Positions 10,087 through 18,924 of a stretch of 64,000 nt of DNA are shown piece by piece (positions within the stretch are counted from its first letter, which is position 1; every line of letters starts with the position of its first letter). A program made the position numbers and the translations under genes. The stretch is from contig JANQVJ010000012.1 of NCBI GenBank assembly GCA_030730365.1, positions 42,717 to 106,716 on the forward strand, given 5' to 3'. This stretch comes from Verrucomicrobiales bacterium (GTDB lineage Bacteria > Verrucomicrobiota > Verrucomicrobiia > Verrucomicrobiales > DEV007). Under the pieces are notes generated by a model that saw only the letters and a list, made by a program, of their open reading frames with translations, ran no database searches and was not told where the DNA came from.

Positions 10087-10842
10087 ATGTCTGAACCGCT
10101 TTCAGGAAAAGTTGCCTTTATCTCCGGCGGGTCCCGGGGGATCGGTCGTGCCACCGCGCTGAAGCTCGCTGCAGCGGGCTGCGATGTCGCGATTCTCTAT
10201 TATAATAGCCACGAGGAGTCCGAAGCGGTCTGCGAACTCATCCGCCGGATGGGGCGAAAAGCCCTCGCGGTGCAGGCCGATGTGGCCAATCCCGGGAGCG
10301 TCGAAGAGGCCTTCGGGGAATTCAAAAAGGAATTCGACCGCGTCGATTTTGTGATCAGCAACGCCGCTCTCGGAGTCCTGAAACCCGCGCTGGAGATGGG
10401 GCTGAAGCATTTCCGCCGCTGCATGGAGACCAATGCGCTGGCCCTCAATACGCTCGCCCAGAACGCGGTCCCGATGATGAGCGCCGGCGGATCCATCATT
10501 GGCCTGACGAGTCTCGGCTCCGAGCGGGCCATCCCGAACTACACCTTCATCGGTGCCTCCAAGGCCGCCCTCGAGGCGCTCGCCCGCGGTCTCGCCCAGG
10601 AACTCGGACCGCAGGGGATCCGGGTCAATTGTGTCAGTGCCGGAGTCGTCGACACGGACGCCCTGAAGCATTTCCCCAATCGCGAGCATCTCCTCGCGGA
10701 ATACGAAACCCGCACCCCGCTGGGGCCGACGCTCTCGCCCGAGCAGGTCGCCGACGCGATCTACCTGCTCTGCCTCCCCGAGGCGGCGATGATCACAGGA
10801 CACACCCTTTTTGTGGACGGAGGCTACGCCATTTCAGGATGA
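10087..10842 (+). CDS. fabL: Enoyl-ACP reductase III-like SDR (FabL-like)
   Basis: 251-residue NAD(P)H-dependent short-chain dehydrogenase. GGSRGIGRA is the nucleotide-binding loop. The catalytic motif is Y152-x6-K159 (NYTFIGASKAALEAL), the spacing of enoyl reductases, instead of the Y-x3-K of ketoreductases. DTDALKHFPNREHLL closely resembles Bacillus FabL. It would reduce trans-2-enoyl-ACP, the last step of each elongation round. ATG 10087 is chosen; an in-frame ATG at 10060 lies inside the leader hairpin loop. Its stop overlaps the fabG start (ATGA), showing translational coupling. Confidence 0.85.
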   Translation: MSEPLSGKVAFISGGSRGIGRATALKLAAAGCDVAILYYNSHEESEAVCELIRRMGRKALAVQADVANPGSVEEAFGEFKKEFDRVDFVISNAALGVLKPALEMGLKHFRRCMETNALALNTLAQNAVPMMSAGGSIIGLTSLGSERAIPNYTFIGASKAALEALARGLAQELGPQGIRVNCVSAGVVDTDALKHFPNREHLLAEYETRTPLGPTLSPEQVADAIYLLCLPEAAMITGHTLFVDGGYAISG

Positions 10843-11603
10843 GTGAGCCCCTGACCAACCCCGACGCCGGTCTCGCCGGACGCAATGCCCTCGTCACCGG
10901 CGGCAGCCGCGGGATCGGACGCGCCATCGTCGAACGCCTCGCCGGGGCGGGCATGGACGTGACTTTTACCTATCTCGGCAACGAAGCGGCGGCAAACGAA
11001 GTCGTCTCGGCCAATCCCGGCCTGAAGATTACGGCGGTGCGGGTTGATGCCCGCGAGAGCGAGGCGGTCAACCAGTGTCTCGAGGCCCTCATCGGGCGGG
11101 TTGGTACAATCGACGTCCTCGTGAACAACGCCGGCGTCATTCGGGATAATCTCCTGCCCATGCTCGAGGACGACGACCTCCGCGAGGTCTTTTCGACCAA
11201 CATCGAGGGCGTCTTCCACTTTTGCCGGGCGGCGGTCCCTTTTATGATGTCGAAGCGCTACGGCCGCATCATCAATATCAGTTCCGTCTCGGCCGACAAA
11301 GGCGGACGGGGCCAGACGAACTACGCCGCGAGCAAGGGCGCGATCAATTCCTTTACCAAAGCCCTCGCCGTCGAGGTGGGGCGTCGCGGGATCCGCGTCA
11401 ACGCTGTCGCGCCGGGCGTGATCGAGACGGAAATGTCCAAAGAGGTGCGTGATTTGGCTGGTGAGGAAATCATTTCCAATATCGTTTTGAAGCGTTATGG
11501 TCTGCCCTCCGAAATTGCGAACGCCGTCTGGTTTCTCAGTTCCGACCTGGCGAACTACATTACCGGGCAGGTCCTGAGCGTGGACGGTGGTTTTAAAATG
11601 TAA
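10839..11603 (+). CDS. fabG: 3-oxoacyl-ACP reductase (FabG-like)
   Basis: 254-residue SDR with all classical ketoreductase features: GGSRGIGRA, VLVNNAGVIRDNLL (NNAG), S149, Y162-x3-K166 (NYAASKGA) and the C-terminal TGQVLSVDGGF. It reduces 3-oxoacyl-ACP to 3-hydroxyacyl-ACP with NADPH. It is second in the cassette, overlapping fabL by four bases and followed five bases later by the ACP gene. It is clearly a paralogue of the preceding FabL-like SDR, but with the ketoreductase rather than enoyl-reductase active-site spacing. Confidence 0.9.
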   Translation: MSEPLTNPDAGLAGRNALVTGGSRGIGRAIVERLAGAGMDVTFTYLGNEAAANEVVSANPGLKITAVRVDARESEAVNQCLEALIGRVGTIDVLVNNAGVIRDNLLPMLEDDDLREVFSTNIEGVFHFCRAAVPFMMSKRYGRIINISSVSADKGGRGQTNYAASKGAINSFTKALAVEVGRRGIRVNAVAPGVIETEMSKEVRDLAGEEIISNIVLKRYGLPSEIANAVWFLSSDLANYITGQVLSVDGGFKM

Positions 11604-11608
11604 CAGAC

Positions 11609-12028
11609 ATGAGTATTCAAGACATCAGCAAGGATGACGTCATGGCCATCTACCCGAAGGTGGCCGAAATCATCGCCGACGCCCTCGGCTGCGACGAAGA
11701 AGAAGTGCAGCCCGACTCTTCCCTGATCAACGACCTCGACGCCGAGTCGATCGACTTTCTCGACATCGTTTTCCGTCTCGAAAGGGAGTTCAAAGTGAAA
11801 ATCCCCCGCGGCAAAGCCATCGAAGAGGCCCGTGGTGAACTGAGCGAGGAGGAATTCGAGCAAGGCGGTATCGTCACCGACGCCGGGGTTGCGAAACTGC
11901 GCACCTTTCTTAGTGAAGTGCCCGCCGACCGCATCAAGACGCCGCTCAAGGCAGCCGAGATCCCCAAGCTCTTCACGACCGAGACCTTCTGTAAGATGGT
12001 CATTCGTGAGCAGCAGGCCGGTGCCTGA
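11609..12028 (+). CDS. Acyl carrier protein, long form
   Basis: 139 residues, against about 78 for housekeeping ACP. The ACP core occupies roughly residues 8-75: ADALGCDEEEVQPDSSLIND, then LDAESIDFLDIVFRLE, with S47 as the phosphopantetheine attachment site. A charged insertion or extension follows (residues 70-139, rich in Glu/Lys, ending KLFTTETFCKMVIREQQAGA). The length and insertion resemble special-purpose carriers rather than AcpP. The attachment enzyme is probably the AcpS domain encoded at the end of this cassette. Confidence 0.85.
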   Translation: MSIQDISKDDVMAIYPKVAEIIADALGCDEEEVQPDSSLINDLDAESIDFLDIVFRLEREFKVKIPRGKAIEEARGELSEEEFEQGGIVTDAGVAKLRTFLSEVPADRIKTPLKAAEIPKLFTTETFCKMVIREQQAGA

Positions 12029-12096
12029 GAGGCCTGCTCTCGCCTAAGGCGGGGCGCTAAAGAGCTCTCCTTGATGTTTGACTATTTCCCACGCTG

Positions 12097-12927
12097 ATGA
12101 CCGATCATTTCCGCGCCTTCTCCTTTGTGGACAGGATCCACGGGGATGAGACGGGGAAGCGTGTCACCGGTTCCTATCATCTCCCGTCGGGGGTGGATTC
12201 CTTCCCGCTCTCCCTCGTGGCCGAGTCCATTGGCCAGCTCGCGGCTTGGTCGTCGATGGCGGTGGTGGACTTTGCGGTGCGACCTGTCGCCGGCATCGCC
12301 GGTCGGGTCGAGTTCCCCGGCACGGTCGCGCCCGGAGATACTCTCGAACTCGAGGCCACCCTCGTGAAGGCCGACGATGAGGCGGTCGGCTACGACGGCG
12401 TCGCCCGCGTCAACGGGAAAGAGGTCGTTCGTCTCCACGACTGTCTCGGACCGATGGTGCCGCTCGTTGATTTCGACGATCCCGAGGCGATGCGGGAACG
12501 TTACCGCCTCCTCACCACGAACGGGGCGACACCAGATGCCTTTGGCGGAGTGCCCTGTTTTGTGCCGGAAAAAACCGGAGGCACCTCCGGGGAGACTTCC
12601 GAGGGCAGCTTCTCCATTCCCAAGGCTGCCCCGTTTTTCGGAGACCATTTTCCCCGCCGTCCCGTCTTTCCGGGCACGCTCCTGATGAACCTGAACCTCG
12701 GCTTTGCCATTGATCTTGCGGTCGAGCGGGTCGGGGAGGGGACGCAGTGGGCTCCGCAGGAAATGCGGGACGTGAAGATCCGCTCCTTTATGGCGCCCGG
12801 CGAGGTCCTCGACCTCAAAGCGACGATCGAGGAACATGACGGTGACCTCGTTCGTGTTATCGTGGAGACTCGCAAAGGAAAACGTTTAACCAGCAGCGCC
12901 CGTGTCCTGCTCTCCCGCATCCCGTGA
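12097..12927 (+). CDS. Double-hotdog 3-hydroxyacyl-ACP dehydratase (FabZ/FabA-like)
   Basis: 276 residues, two hotdog folds in one chain. The N-terminal fold (about 1-140) keeps the FabZ glutamate helix (SLVAESIGQLAAW, E43) but has no catalytic His. The C-terminal fold (about 165-276) has PFFGDHFPRRPVFPGT with H184, but the glutamate helix has become MNLNLGF. One active site is therefore probably built from H184 of one half and E43 of the other, as in fused dehydratases of PUFA-type synthases. It removes water from 3-hydroxyacyl-ACP. It follows the ACP gene by 68 bases and overlaps fabF. Confidence 0.82.
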   Translation: MTDHFRAFSFVDRIHGDETGKRVTGSYHLPSGVDSFPLSLVAESIGQLAAWSSMAVVDFAVRPVAGIAGRVEFPGTVAPGDTLELEATLVKADDEAVGYDGVARVNGKEVVRLHDCLGPMVPLVDFDDPEAMRERYRLLTTNGATPDAFGGVPCFVPEKTGGTSGETSEGSFSIPKAAPFFGDHFPRRPVFPGTLLMNLNLGFAIDLAVERVGEGTQWAPQEMRDVKIRSFMAPGEVLDLKATIEEHDGDLVRVIVETRKGKRLTSSARVLLSRIP

Positions 12928-14228
12928 TGGCCATGATCGAAAAACGCAGAATCGCCGTGACCGGAATCGGCATGGTCACCCCGGTCGGGAACACCGCCGC
13001 CGACACCTGGGCGGGACTCCTCGAAGGAAAAAGCGGAGCCGCCCCGACGCAGAGTTTTGATGCGAGCGGCTTTTCGACGACTTTCAGCGCCGAGGTAAAA
13101 GGCTTCGACGCCGAGAGCGCGGTGCCCAATCGCAAGCTGCTGAAGTATGCCTCGCGTTCCCATCGTTTCGCTCTCGCCGCCGCCGCCGAGGCGCTTGCCG
13201 ACGCGGGGATTGCTCCGACCGAAGCTGATTCCCACCGTTGGGGACTCGCCGTCGGCGCGGGGATGCTCTCGGTCGGTTACGAGGATCTCACCGTCGTCCA
13301 CGACTACGCCGCACCCGATGGCGAGTTCAATGCCGACGGGCTCATCGATCCCGACTTCCCAGGGAATCCGGTTAACTTTTGCCGCTGGCAGTCCAATGCG
13401 GGGCAGGGGCTGCTGACGAAGCAGTTCGGTATCCGCGGGTATGCGACCTCAGTTCACACCGCCTGCGCCTCGGGCGGTCAGGCCATCGGGACCGCGCTGA
13501 AGGTGATGCGTCGCGGCCAGTGCGATTACATGCTCGCGGGCGGCTTTGATTCCATGATCAATCCGACCGGCATCTCGGGATTTTGTCTCCTCGGCGCCCT
13601 CTCGACCGACAATGACAACCCCACCGGAGCAAGCCGTCCCTTTGATGCAACGCGGAACGGATTTGTTCTCGGCGAAGGCGCCGGATTCCTCGTTCTCGAA
13701 GACTGGGACAAAGCCACCGCGCGCGGCGCGATGATCTATGCCGAGCTCGCCGGAGACGGGAATTCGCTCAGTTGCTACCGTATCACGGATTCTCCGCCCG
13801 ACGGGAACGGGCCGATCCAGGCGATCGAGCAGGCCCTCGGCGATGCCGGGATCACCGCGGCCGAAATCGATTACGTGAACGCTCACGGCACCTCGACGCA
13901 GATGAACGACCGCAGCGAGTGCGCCGCGCTCAAGGCGGTCTTCGCCGGTCGGATCGACGAGGTCCGGGTGAGCTCGACGAAAAGCTCGATGGGACATCTC
14001 ATCGCCGCCGCCGGTGCGGTAGAGGCGGCGGTCTGCTGTCTTGCGATTCGTCACAGTCTCGCGCCCATGAACGCGAACTACGAAAATCCCGATCCCGACT
14101 GTGACGTGAATCTCATCACCGGTGCGCCGCAGCCGATGCGCATCCGCGCGGCCCTTTCGAACTCGCTCGGATTCGGCGGCTCGAACAGTTCACTCGTTTT
14201 CCGCAATCCCGAGGAGGTCCGGTCATGA
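12927..14228 (+). CDS. fabF: Beta-ketoacyl-ACP synthase II (FabF-like)
   Basis: 433-residue condensing enzyme with an intact Cys-His-His triad: C180 in HTACASGGQAIG, H320 in NAHGTSTQMND, and H357 in KSSMGHLIAAAGAVEA. FALSNSLGFGGSN-type C-terminus is present (RAALSNSLGFGGSNSSLVF). It extends acyl chains with malonyl-ACP. The start is uncertain: GTG 12924, ATG 12927 (overlapping the dehydratase TGA) or ATG 12933. It ends by ATGA overlap with a second ketosynthase gene, so the two KAS subunits are translationally coupled. Confidence 0.9.
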   Translation: MAMIEKRRIAVTGIGMVTPVGNTAADTWAGLLEGKSGAAPTQSFDASGFSTTFSAEVKGFDAESAVPNRKLLKYASRSHRFALAAAAEALADAGIAPTEADSHRWGLAVGAGMLSVGYEDLTVVHDYAAPDGEFNADGLIDPDFPGNPVNFCRWQSNAGQGLLTKQFGIRGYATSVHTACASGGQAIGTALKVMRRGQCDYMLAGGFDSMINPTGISGFCLLGALSTDNDNPTGASRPFDATRNGFVLGEGAGFLVLEDWDKATARGAMIYAELAGDGNSLSCYRITDSPPDGNGPIQAIEQALGDAGITAAEIDYVNAHGTSTQMNDRSECAALKAVFAGRIDEVRVSSTKSSMGHLIAAAGAVEAAVCCLAIRHSLAPMNANYENPDPDCDVNLITGAPQPMRIRAALSNSLGFGGSNSSLVFRNPEEVRS

Positions 14229-15517
14229 AACACGCAGGCGAAAAAATCGTATTTACCGGCAGCGGCATTGTCTGCGGTGCCGGCACTTCGGTGGCGGAAG
14301 TGTGGGATCGTCTCGAAAAAGGCGTGTCCGCGGTGGCGCCATTCACCCAGTTCGACGGAACCAACTGGCCGGTCAAAGTCGCGGCCGAAGTCCTGCAGGA
14401 CAATCGTTTCCTCGTTTCGGACCGCAAGCTGCACAAGACGATCGCCCGCACCGACATGTTCGGGATCTACGCGACCGAGAGCGCGATCGAAGACTCAGGC
14501 CTGCCCGCCTATCGAGAAGGACTCGGCGAAGCGGAGACCAACACCTTCAACGACCGAACCGGACTGATCATCGGTAGCGGAGGTGGGAACTACCGCAGCA
14601 ACTATGATTTTCTCCCGCTCATGACCGCGGCCAAGGCGGCGCCCGAGGGCGGGCTACCCTACTTCGGACGCGAGCTCGGCAATCAGGTCACGCCGATGTG
14701 GCTGCTCAAAAATCTCCCTAACAATGTCCTCTGTCACGTCGGCATTCGCGGGCAGTACAAGGGCACCAACGCCTGCATCACGAACCAGTGCTCGAGCGGA
14801 GTCCTCGCTGTGGCCGAGGCCGCTTCCGCGATCTGGAACAACGAAGCCGACCGCATCGCCGCCGCCGGGCATGATGCTCCCTTCGAGCCCGAGATGGTCT
14901 TTTATTACCACCGGCTCGGACTGATGTCGGGTGAGGCGCCGCGGCCTTTTGATGCGGAGCGTAACGGCACCGTCTTTGGCGAAGGTTCCGCTGCTGTCGT
15001 CCTCGAGCGCGAGGCCGATGCAAAAGCGCGCGGGGCGAAAGTGCTCGGTGAATTCCTCGGCTTCGGTTGCTGCAGCGAGGCGACCGGGATCCTCGATCTC
15101 GAAGACGACGGCGACGGGGTGAAACGCGCCATCGAATCCGCTCTCGCCGACGCGGGCATTACTAAGGAGCAGGTCGGTCTCATCTGCGCGCACGGCAACG
15201 GGAATGAGGCTTCCGACCGGACCGAGTCCATGGGCATTCGCAGCGTCTTCGGTGAGGACATCCCGCCGGTAACCGCCTTCAAATGGGCCTACGGGCACCT
15301 CATTGCCGCATCGGGCATCGCCGATCTTGTCATGATCCTCGAAGTGCTGAAACGCGGCGTCATCCCCGGCATCGCGACGCTCGGCGAAGTCGATCCGCTC
15401 ATCGCGCCCTTTCCCATCTCGCGCGAGGCGGCCGCGCCGCGCAGTGATATCGCCCTGCTCATCTGTCGTGGATTCGGCGGGATGAACGTCGTCCTCCTCG
15501 TCCGCGGAGCCTCTTGA
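14225..15517 (+). CDS. Second beta-ketoacyl synthase, divergent
   Basis: 430-residue ketosynthase fold. The triad is retained although the context is unusual: C189 in ITNQCSSGVLAV (normally TACATG), H323 in CAHGNGNEASD (normally AHGTGT), H358 in KWAYGHLIAASG. Because the Cys is present it is not a classical chain-length factor, but the altered motifs suggest altered specificity or a partner subunit for the FabF encoded just upstream. Coupled FabF plus divergent KAS pairs occur in aryl polyene, type II polyketide and rhizobial very-long-chain clusters. Confidence 0.85.
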   Translation: MKHAGEKIVFTGSGIVCGAGTSVAEVWDRLEKGVSAVAPFTQFDGTNWPVKVAAEVLQDNRFLVSDRKLHKTIARTDMFGIYATESAIEDSGLPAYREGLGEAETNTFNDRTGLIIGSGGGNYRSNYDFLPLMTAAKAAPEGGLPYFGRELGNQVTPMWLLKNLPNNVLCHVGIRGQYKGTNACITNQCSSGVLAVAEAASAIWNNEADRIAAAGHDAPFEPEMVFYYHRLGLMSGEAPRPFDAERNGTVFGEGSAAVVLEREADAKARGAKVLGEFLGFGCCSEATGILDLEDDGDGVKRAIESALADAGITKEQVGLICAHGNGNEASDRTESMGIRSVFGEDIPPVTAFKWAYGHLIAASGIADLVMILEVLKRGVIPGIATLGEVDPLIAPFPISREAAAPRSDIALLICRGFGGMNVVLLVRGAS

Positions 15518-15518
15518 A

Positions 15519-16721
15519 ATGCGCAACGGAATCGACACCGTCGAGATTTCCCGCATCGAGAAGCTCCTTGGCGATCTCGACGAAGTCGCCCTGCGTGAAT
15601 TCTTTTCCGAAGAGGAGTTGAATGATGCAGGACGCGGGAGCGGTCCGGCCCGGGCGCAGAAGCTCGCGGCCCGTTTCGCGGCGAAGGAGGCCTGCTGCAA
15701 ACTTTTCCCGAAAGAGATTTGCCTGGGGGCGATCGAGCCCTACGATTTCTCCGTCTCACGCGACGGATACGGCCAGCCCGGCATCGTTCCGAGTGAGCGA
15801 GCCAGGGCGGTGATGGATCGTCATCGCGTCAGTCGTATTTCCCTCTCCATGACCCACACCGACACCAGTGCCACCGCGATCGCCTCGACCGAGCTCGGAG
15901 AAGTGATCGTGCCCTGGTACGGGAAATTTATCTACCACCTCCTCCCGCTGAGGCGCCGTGTCGTGCTGGAGAATCTCCGCCGCGTCTTTGGCGAGACCCT
16001 GACAGAGACTCAGATCACGGGCATCGCGCAGGGGTTCTACGCACACCTCGTGAAGTTCCTTGGCGAATTTCTCACGCTGCCTTTTCTGTCGGCGGCGAAG
16101 AAGGAAAAGCTTATCCGGATCGAGGGCGGCGAGCATCTCCTCGCGGCACTCGGGCAGGGCAGAGGCGTCCTGCTGCTGACCGGTCACTTCGGCAACTGGG
16201 AAGTCTCGACTGTCGCCGGCATCGCGCAGTTCCGTGAGTATCACGGGCGCTTCCATTTCATCCGGCGTCCGCTCAAGCCGAAGTGGTTCAACGACTTCGT
16301 GATGCGGCGCTTCCGCCAGGCGGGTTTCGGGACTCTCGACAAGGCCGGCTCACTCGACGAGATTCTCGAACTGCTCGAGCAGAATAACATCGTCGTTTCG
16401 ATCTTCGATCAGTTCACGGTGAAGAAGTACGGGATCCCCTCGGAGTTCTTTGGTCATCCCGCCCATACTTTTAAAAGCCTCGCCGTCCTCGCCCAGTTCA
16501 CCGGTGCTCCTGTGATCCCCTCGTCGAGCTGGCGCGAGCCCGACGGCACCCACGTGCTACTCTTCGAAGCTCCTGTCGGGATCGTGACCGAGGGGCGCAC
16601 CCGCGACATTATCTCGGTGAACACGAAGCGTTTCAACGAAGTGCTTGAGCGCATCATCCTGCGCCATCCCGAGCAGTGGATTTGGATGCACAAACGCTGG
16701 AAGAAGGTTCGCGAGGATTGA
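15519..16721 (+). CDS. Fusion: holo-ACP synthase (AcpS) + LpxL/HtrB-type acyltransferase
   Basis: 400 residues with two unrelated enzymes in one open frame. Residues 1-127 are AcpS-like: GIDTVEISRIEKLL with Mg-binding D6, ARFAAKEACCKLF with E57, and ISLSMTHTDTSATAIA. Residues 128-400 are a lipid A lauroyl/myristoyl acyltransferase-like domain: PLRRRVVLENLRRVFG, GVLLLTGHFGNWEV with the H223-x4-E228 catalytic pair, and the end HPEQWIWMHKRWKK. The first half would load phosphopantetheine on the cassette ACP; the second would move the finished acyl chain to a lipid. No N-terminal membrane helix is obvious before the acyltransferase. It starts two bases after the KAS stop. Confidence 0.88.
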   Translation: MRNGIDTVEISRIEKLLGDLDEVALREFFSEEELNDAGRGSGPARAQKLAARFAAKEACCKLFPKEICLGAIEPYDFSVSRDGYGQPGIVPSERARAVMDRHRVSRISLSMTHTDTSATAIASTELGEVIVPWYGKFIYHLLPLRRRVVLENLRRVFGETLTETQITGIAQGFYAHLVKFLGEFLTLPFLSAAKKEKLIRIEGGEHLLAALGQGRGVLLLTGHFGNWEVSTVAGIAQFREYHGRFHFIRRPLKPKWFNDFVMRRFRQAGFGTLDKAGSLDEILELLEQNNIVVSIFDQFTVKKYGIPSEFFGHPAHTFKSLAVLAQFTGAPVIPSSSWREPDGTHVLLFEAPVGIVTEGRTRDIISVNTKRFNEVLERIILRHPEQWIWMHKRWKKVRED

Positions 16722-16727
16722 TGGGAC

Positions 16728-17429
16728 TCACTTCCCCTCGTGCCGCTCCACCACTTCGGTGGCCTGGCGGTTTTTCACGATCTGGTGCGACTCGAGCGTG
16801 CCCTGCCACGAAGTCAGCGGGTAGACGATGCAGTCCCGACCCAGAATAGAGCCGGGGCTGAGGACGCTGTTGCAGCCGATCTCGGTGCGGTCGCCGATGA
16901 TCGCACCGAATTTCCGCAGACCGGTCTCGAGCATCGCGCCAGCGCCGTCACGCACTGCAACAGGACGTCGATCAAGCCTGACATTCGAACAAATGACACC
17001 GGCGCCGAGGTGGGCTTTGTAACCGAGGATGGAGTCCCCCACATAATTGAAATGGGGTACTTCGCAGCGGTTGAAAAGGAGGCAGTTCTTGAACTCGCTT
17101 GAGTTCCCGAGGACGCAGTCACTCCCCGTGATGACATTTTCCCTGACATAAGCTCCGCTGCGCACGACCGTGCCGGGTCCGATCCAGGCGGGGCCTTTGA
17201 TGACGGCATTCGCCTCGACGACGGCTCCGGGTGCGATGTAAACGCGCTCCCCAACGATGGCGCGAGGGTCGATCGAACCTTGTTGGGTCGTGGACTCAAC
17301 CCTGTTGAGTCGGTCCTCCAGGTAGTCGCCGATCCGTGAAAGTGCCGTCCAGACGGGTTCATCCGCCACAAAGAGCGCATCATGCTCCGTCTCGGCCAAG
17401 TCGAACAGGTCTGATGGGAAAAACGTCAT
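16728..17429 (-). CDS. Left-handed beta-helix nucleotidyl/acyltransferase-like protein
   Basis: 233 residues. After about 55 residues the protein has hexapeptide repeats typical of a left-handed beta-helix (IDPRAIVGERVYIAPGAVVE, IGPGTVV, and later IIGDRTEIGCNSVLSPGS), similar to the C-terminal half of GlmU/Glmu-like UDP-GlcNAc enzymes. No pyrophosphorylase domain is present. It may be a sugar O/N-acetyltransferase or a GlmU-domain stand-in. It lies downstream of frr and ends six bases from the convergent AcpS-LpxL fusion gene. Confidence 0.7.
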   Translation of the reverse strand: MTFFPSDLFDLAETEHDALFVADEPVWTALSRIGDYLEDRLNRVESTTQQGSIDPRAIVGERVYIAPGAVVEANAVIKGPAWIGPGTVVRSGAYVRENVITGSDCVLGNSSEFKNCLLFNRCEVPHFNYVGDSILGYKAHLGAGVICSNVRLDRRPVAVRDGAGAMLETGLRKFGAIIGDRTEIGCNSVLSPGSILGRDCIVYPLTSWQGTLESHQIVKNRQATEVVERHEGK

Positions 17430-17513
17430 TTTTTATTCGTGTCCCATGTCCTATGATTGACTTCGTTTCACGCCGTCTATCTCCGCTGCGCTTCGATTCA
17501 TGTCCCGCGCGGA

Positions 17514-18080
17514 CTACACGGTCATGACGTCCTTTTCCTTCGCTTCGAAGTGGGCGTCGATGGATTTGACGCTTTTGTCGGTGAGGGTCTGGACTTCTTT
17601 CTCGAAGTCCCGGAAATCGTCTTCAGTGATGGTGCTGGCTTTGAGGGCGGCCTTGAGTTTATCCATCGCGTCTTTCCTCGCGCCGCGCACGCGCACGCGG
17701 CCCTGCTCGGCCATGTCCTTGATCACTTTGACGAGGTCACGGCGGCGTTCTTCGGAAAGTTCGGGGATGGGGAGGCGGATGATGCGACCGTCGCTCGAGG
17801 GATTGATCCCGAGTTTCGACTCGCGCAGGGCGCGCTCGATATCCTGCATCGTCGAGGGGTCGTGCGGCTGCACCGTGAGGAGACGGGGCTCGGGAGCGGA
17901 GACGAGGGCGATCTGTTTCAACTGCATCGAGCTGCCGTAGGCCTGCACGTGTACGTTGATGTTGTCGAGCAGCGCGGGGCTGGCCTTGCCGGTACGGATG
18001 GTGGCCATTTCGTGGGAGACAAAGTCGGACGCCTTGTCCATCGCATCTTCAGTTTCCAGGAGAAAAGTGTCAGGATCCAT
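17514..18080 (-). CDS. frr: Ribosome recycling factor
   Basis: 188 residues, standard length. It releases mRNA and tRNA from the post-termination ribosome together with EF-G. Recognisable segments are FVSHEMATIRTGKASPALLD, VQPHDPSTMQDIERALRESK, LGINPSSDGRIIRLPIPELS and the basic helix EERRRDLVKVIKDMAEQGRV. It lies 65 bases downstream of pyrH, the usual order in bacteria (rpsB-tsf-pyrH-frr), but here rpsB and tsf are absent and fmt comes first. Confidence 0.96.
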   Translation of the reverse strand: MDPDTFLLETEDAMDKASDFVSHEMATIRTGKASPALLDNINVHVQAYGSSMQLKQIALVSAPEPRLLTVQPHDPSTMQDIERALRESKLGINPSSDGRIIRLPIPELSEERRRDLVKVIKDMAEQGRVRVRGARKDAMDKLKAALKASTITEDDFRDFEKEVQTLTDKSVKSIDAHFEAKEKDVMTV

Positions 18081-18145
18081 GAGGTCTTTTGTTCTTGATT
18101 GATTGAGTCATTCTAGAGTCGCATCGGGCGAAATCAATCAGCGGC

Positions 18146-18895
<750 letters not shown>

Positions 18896-18924
18896 CTAAT
18901 TGAAATGTTTTTCAAAGGGCAATC

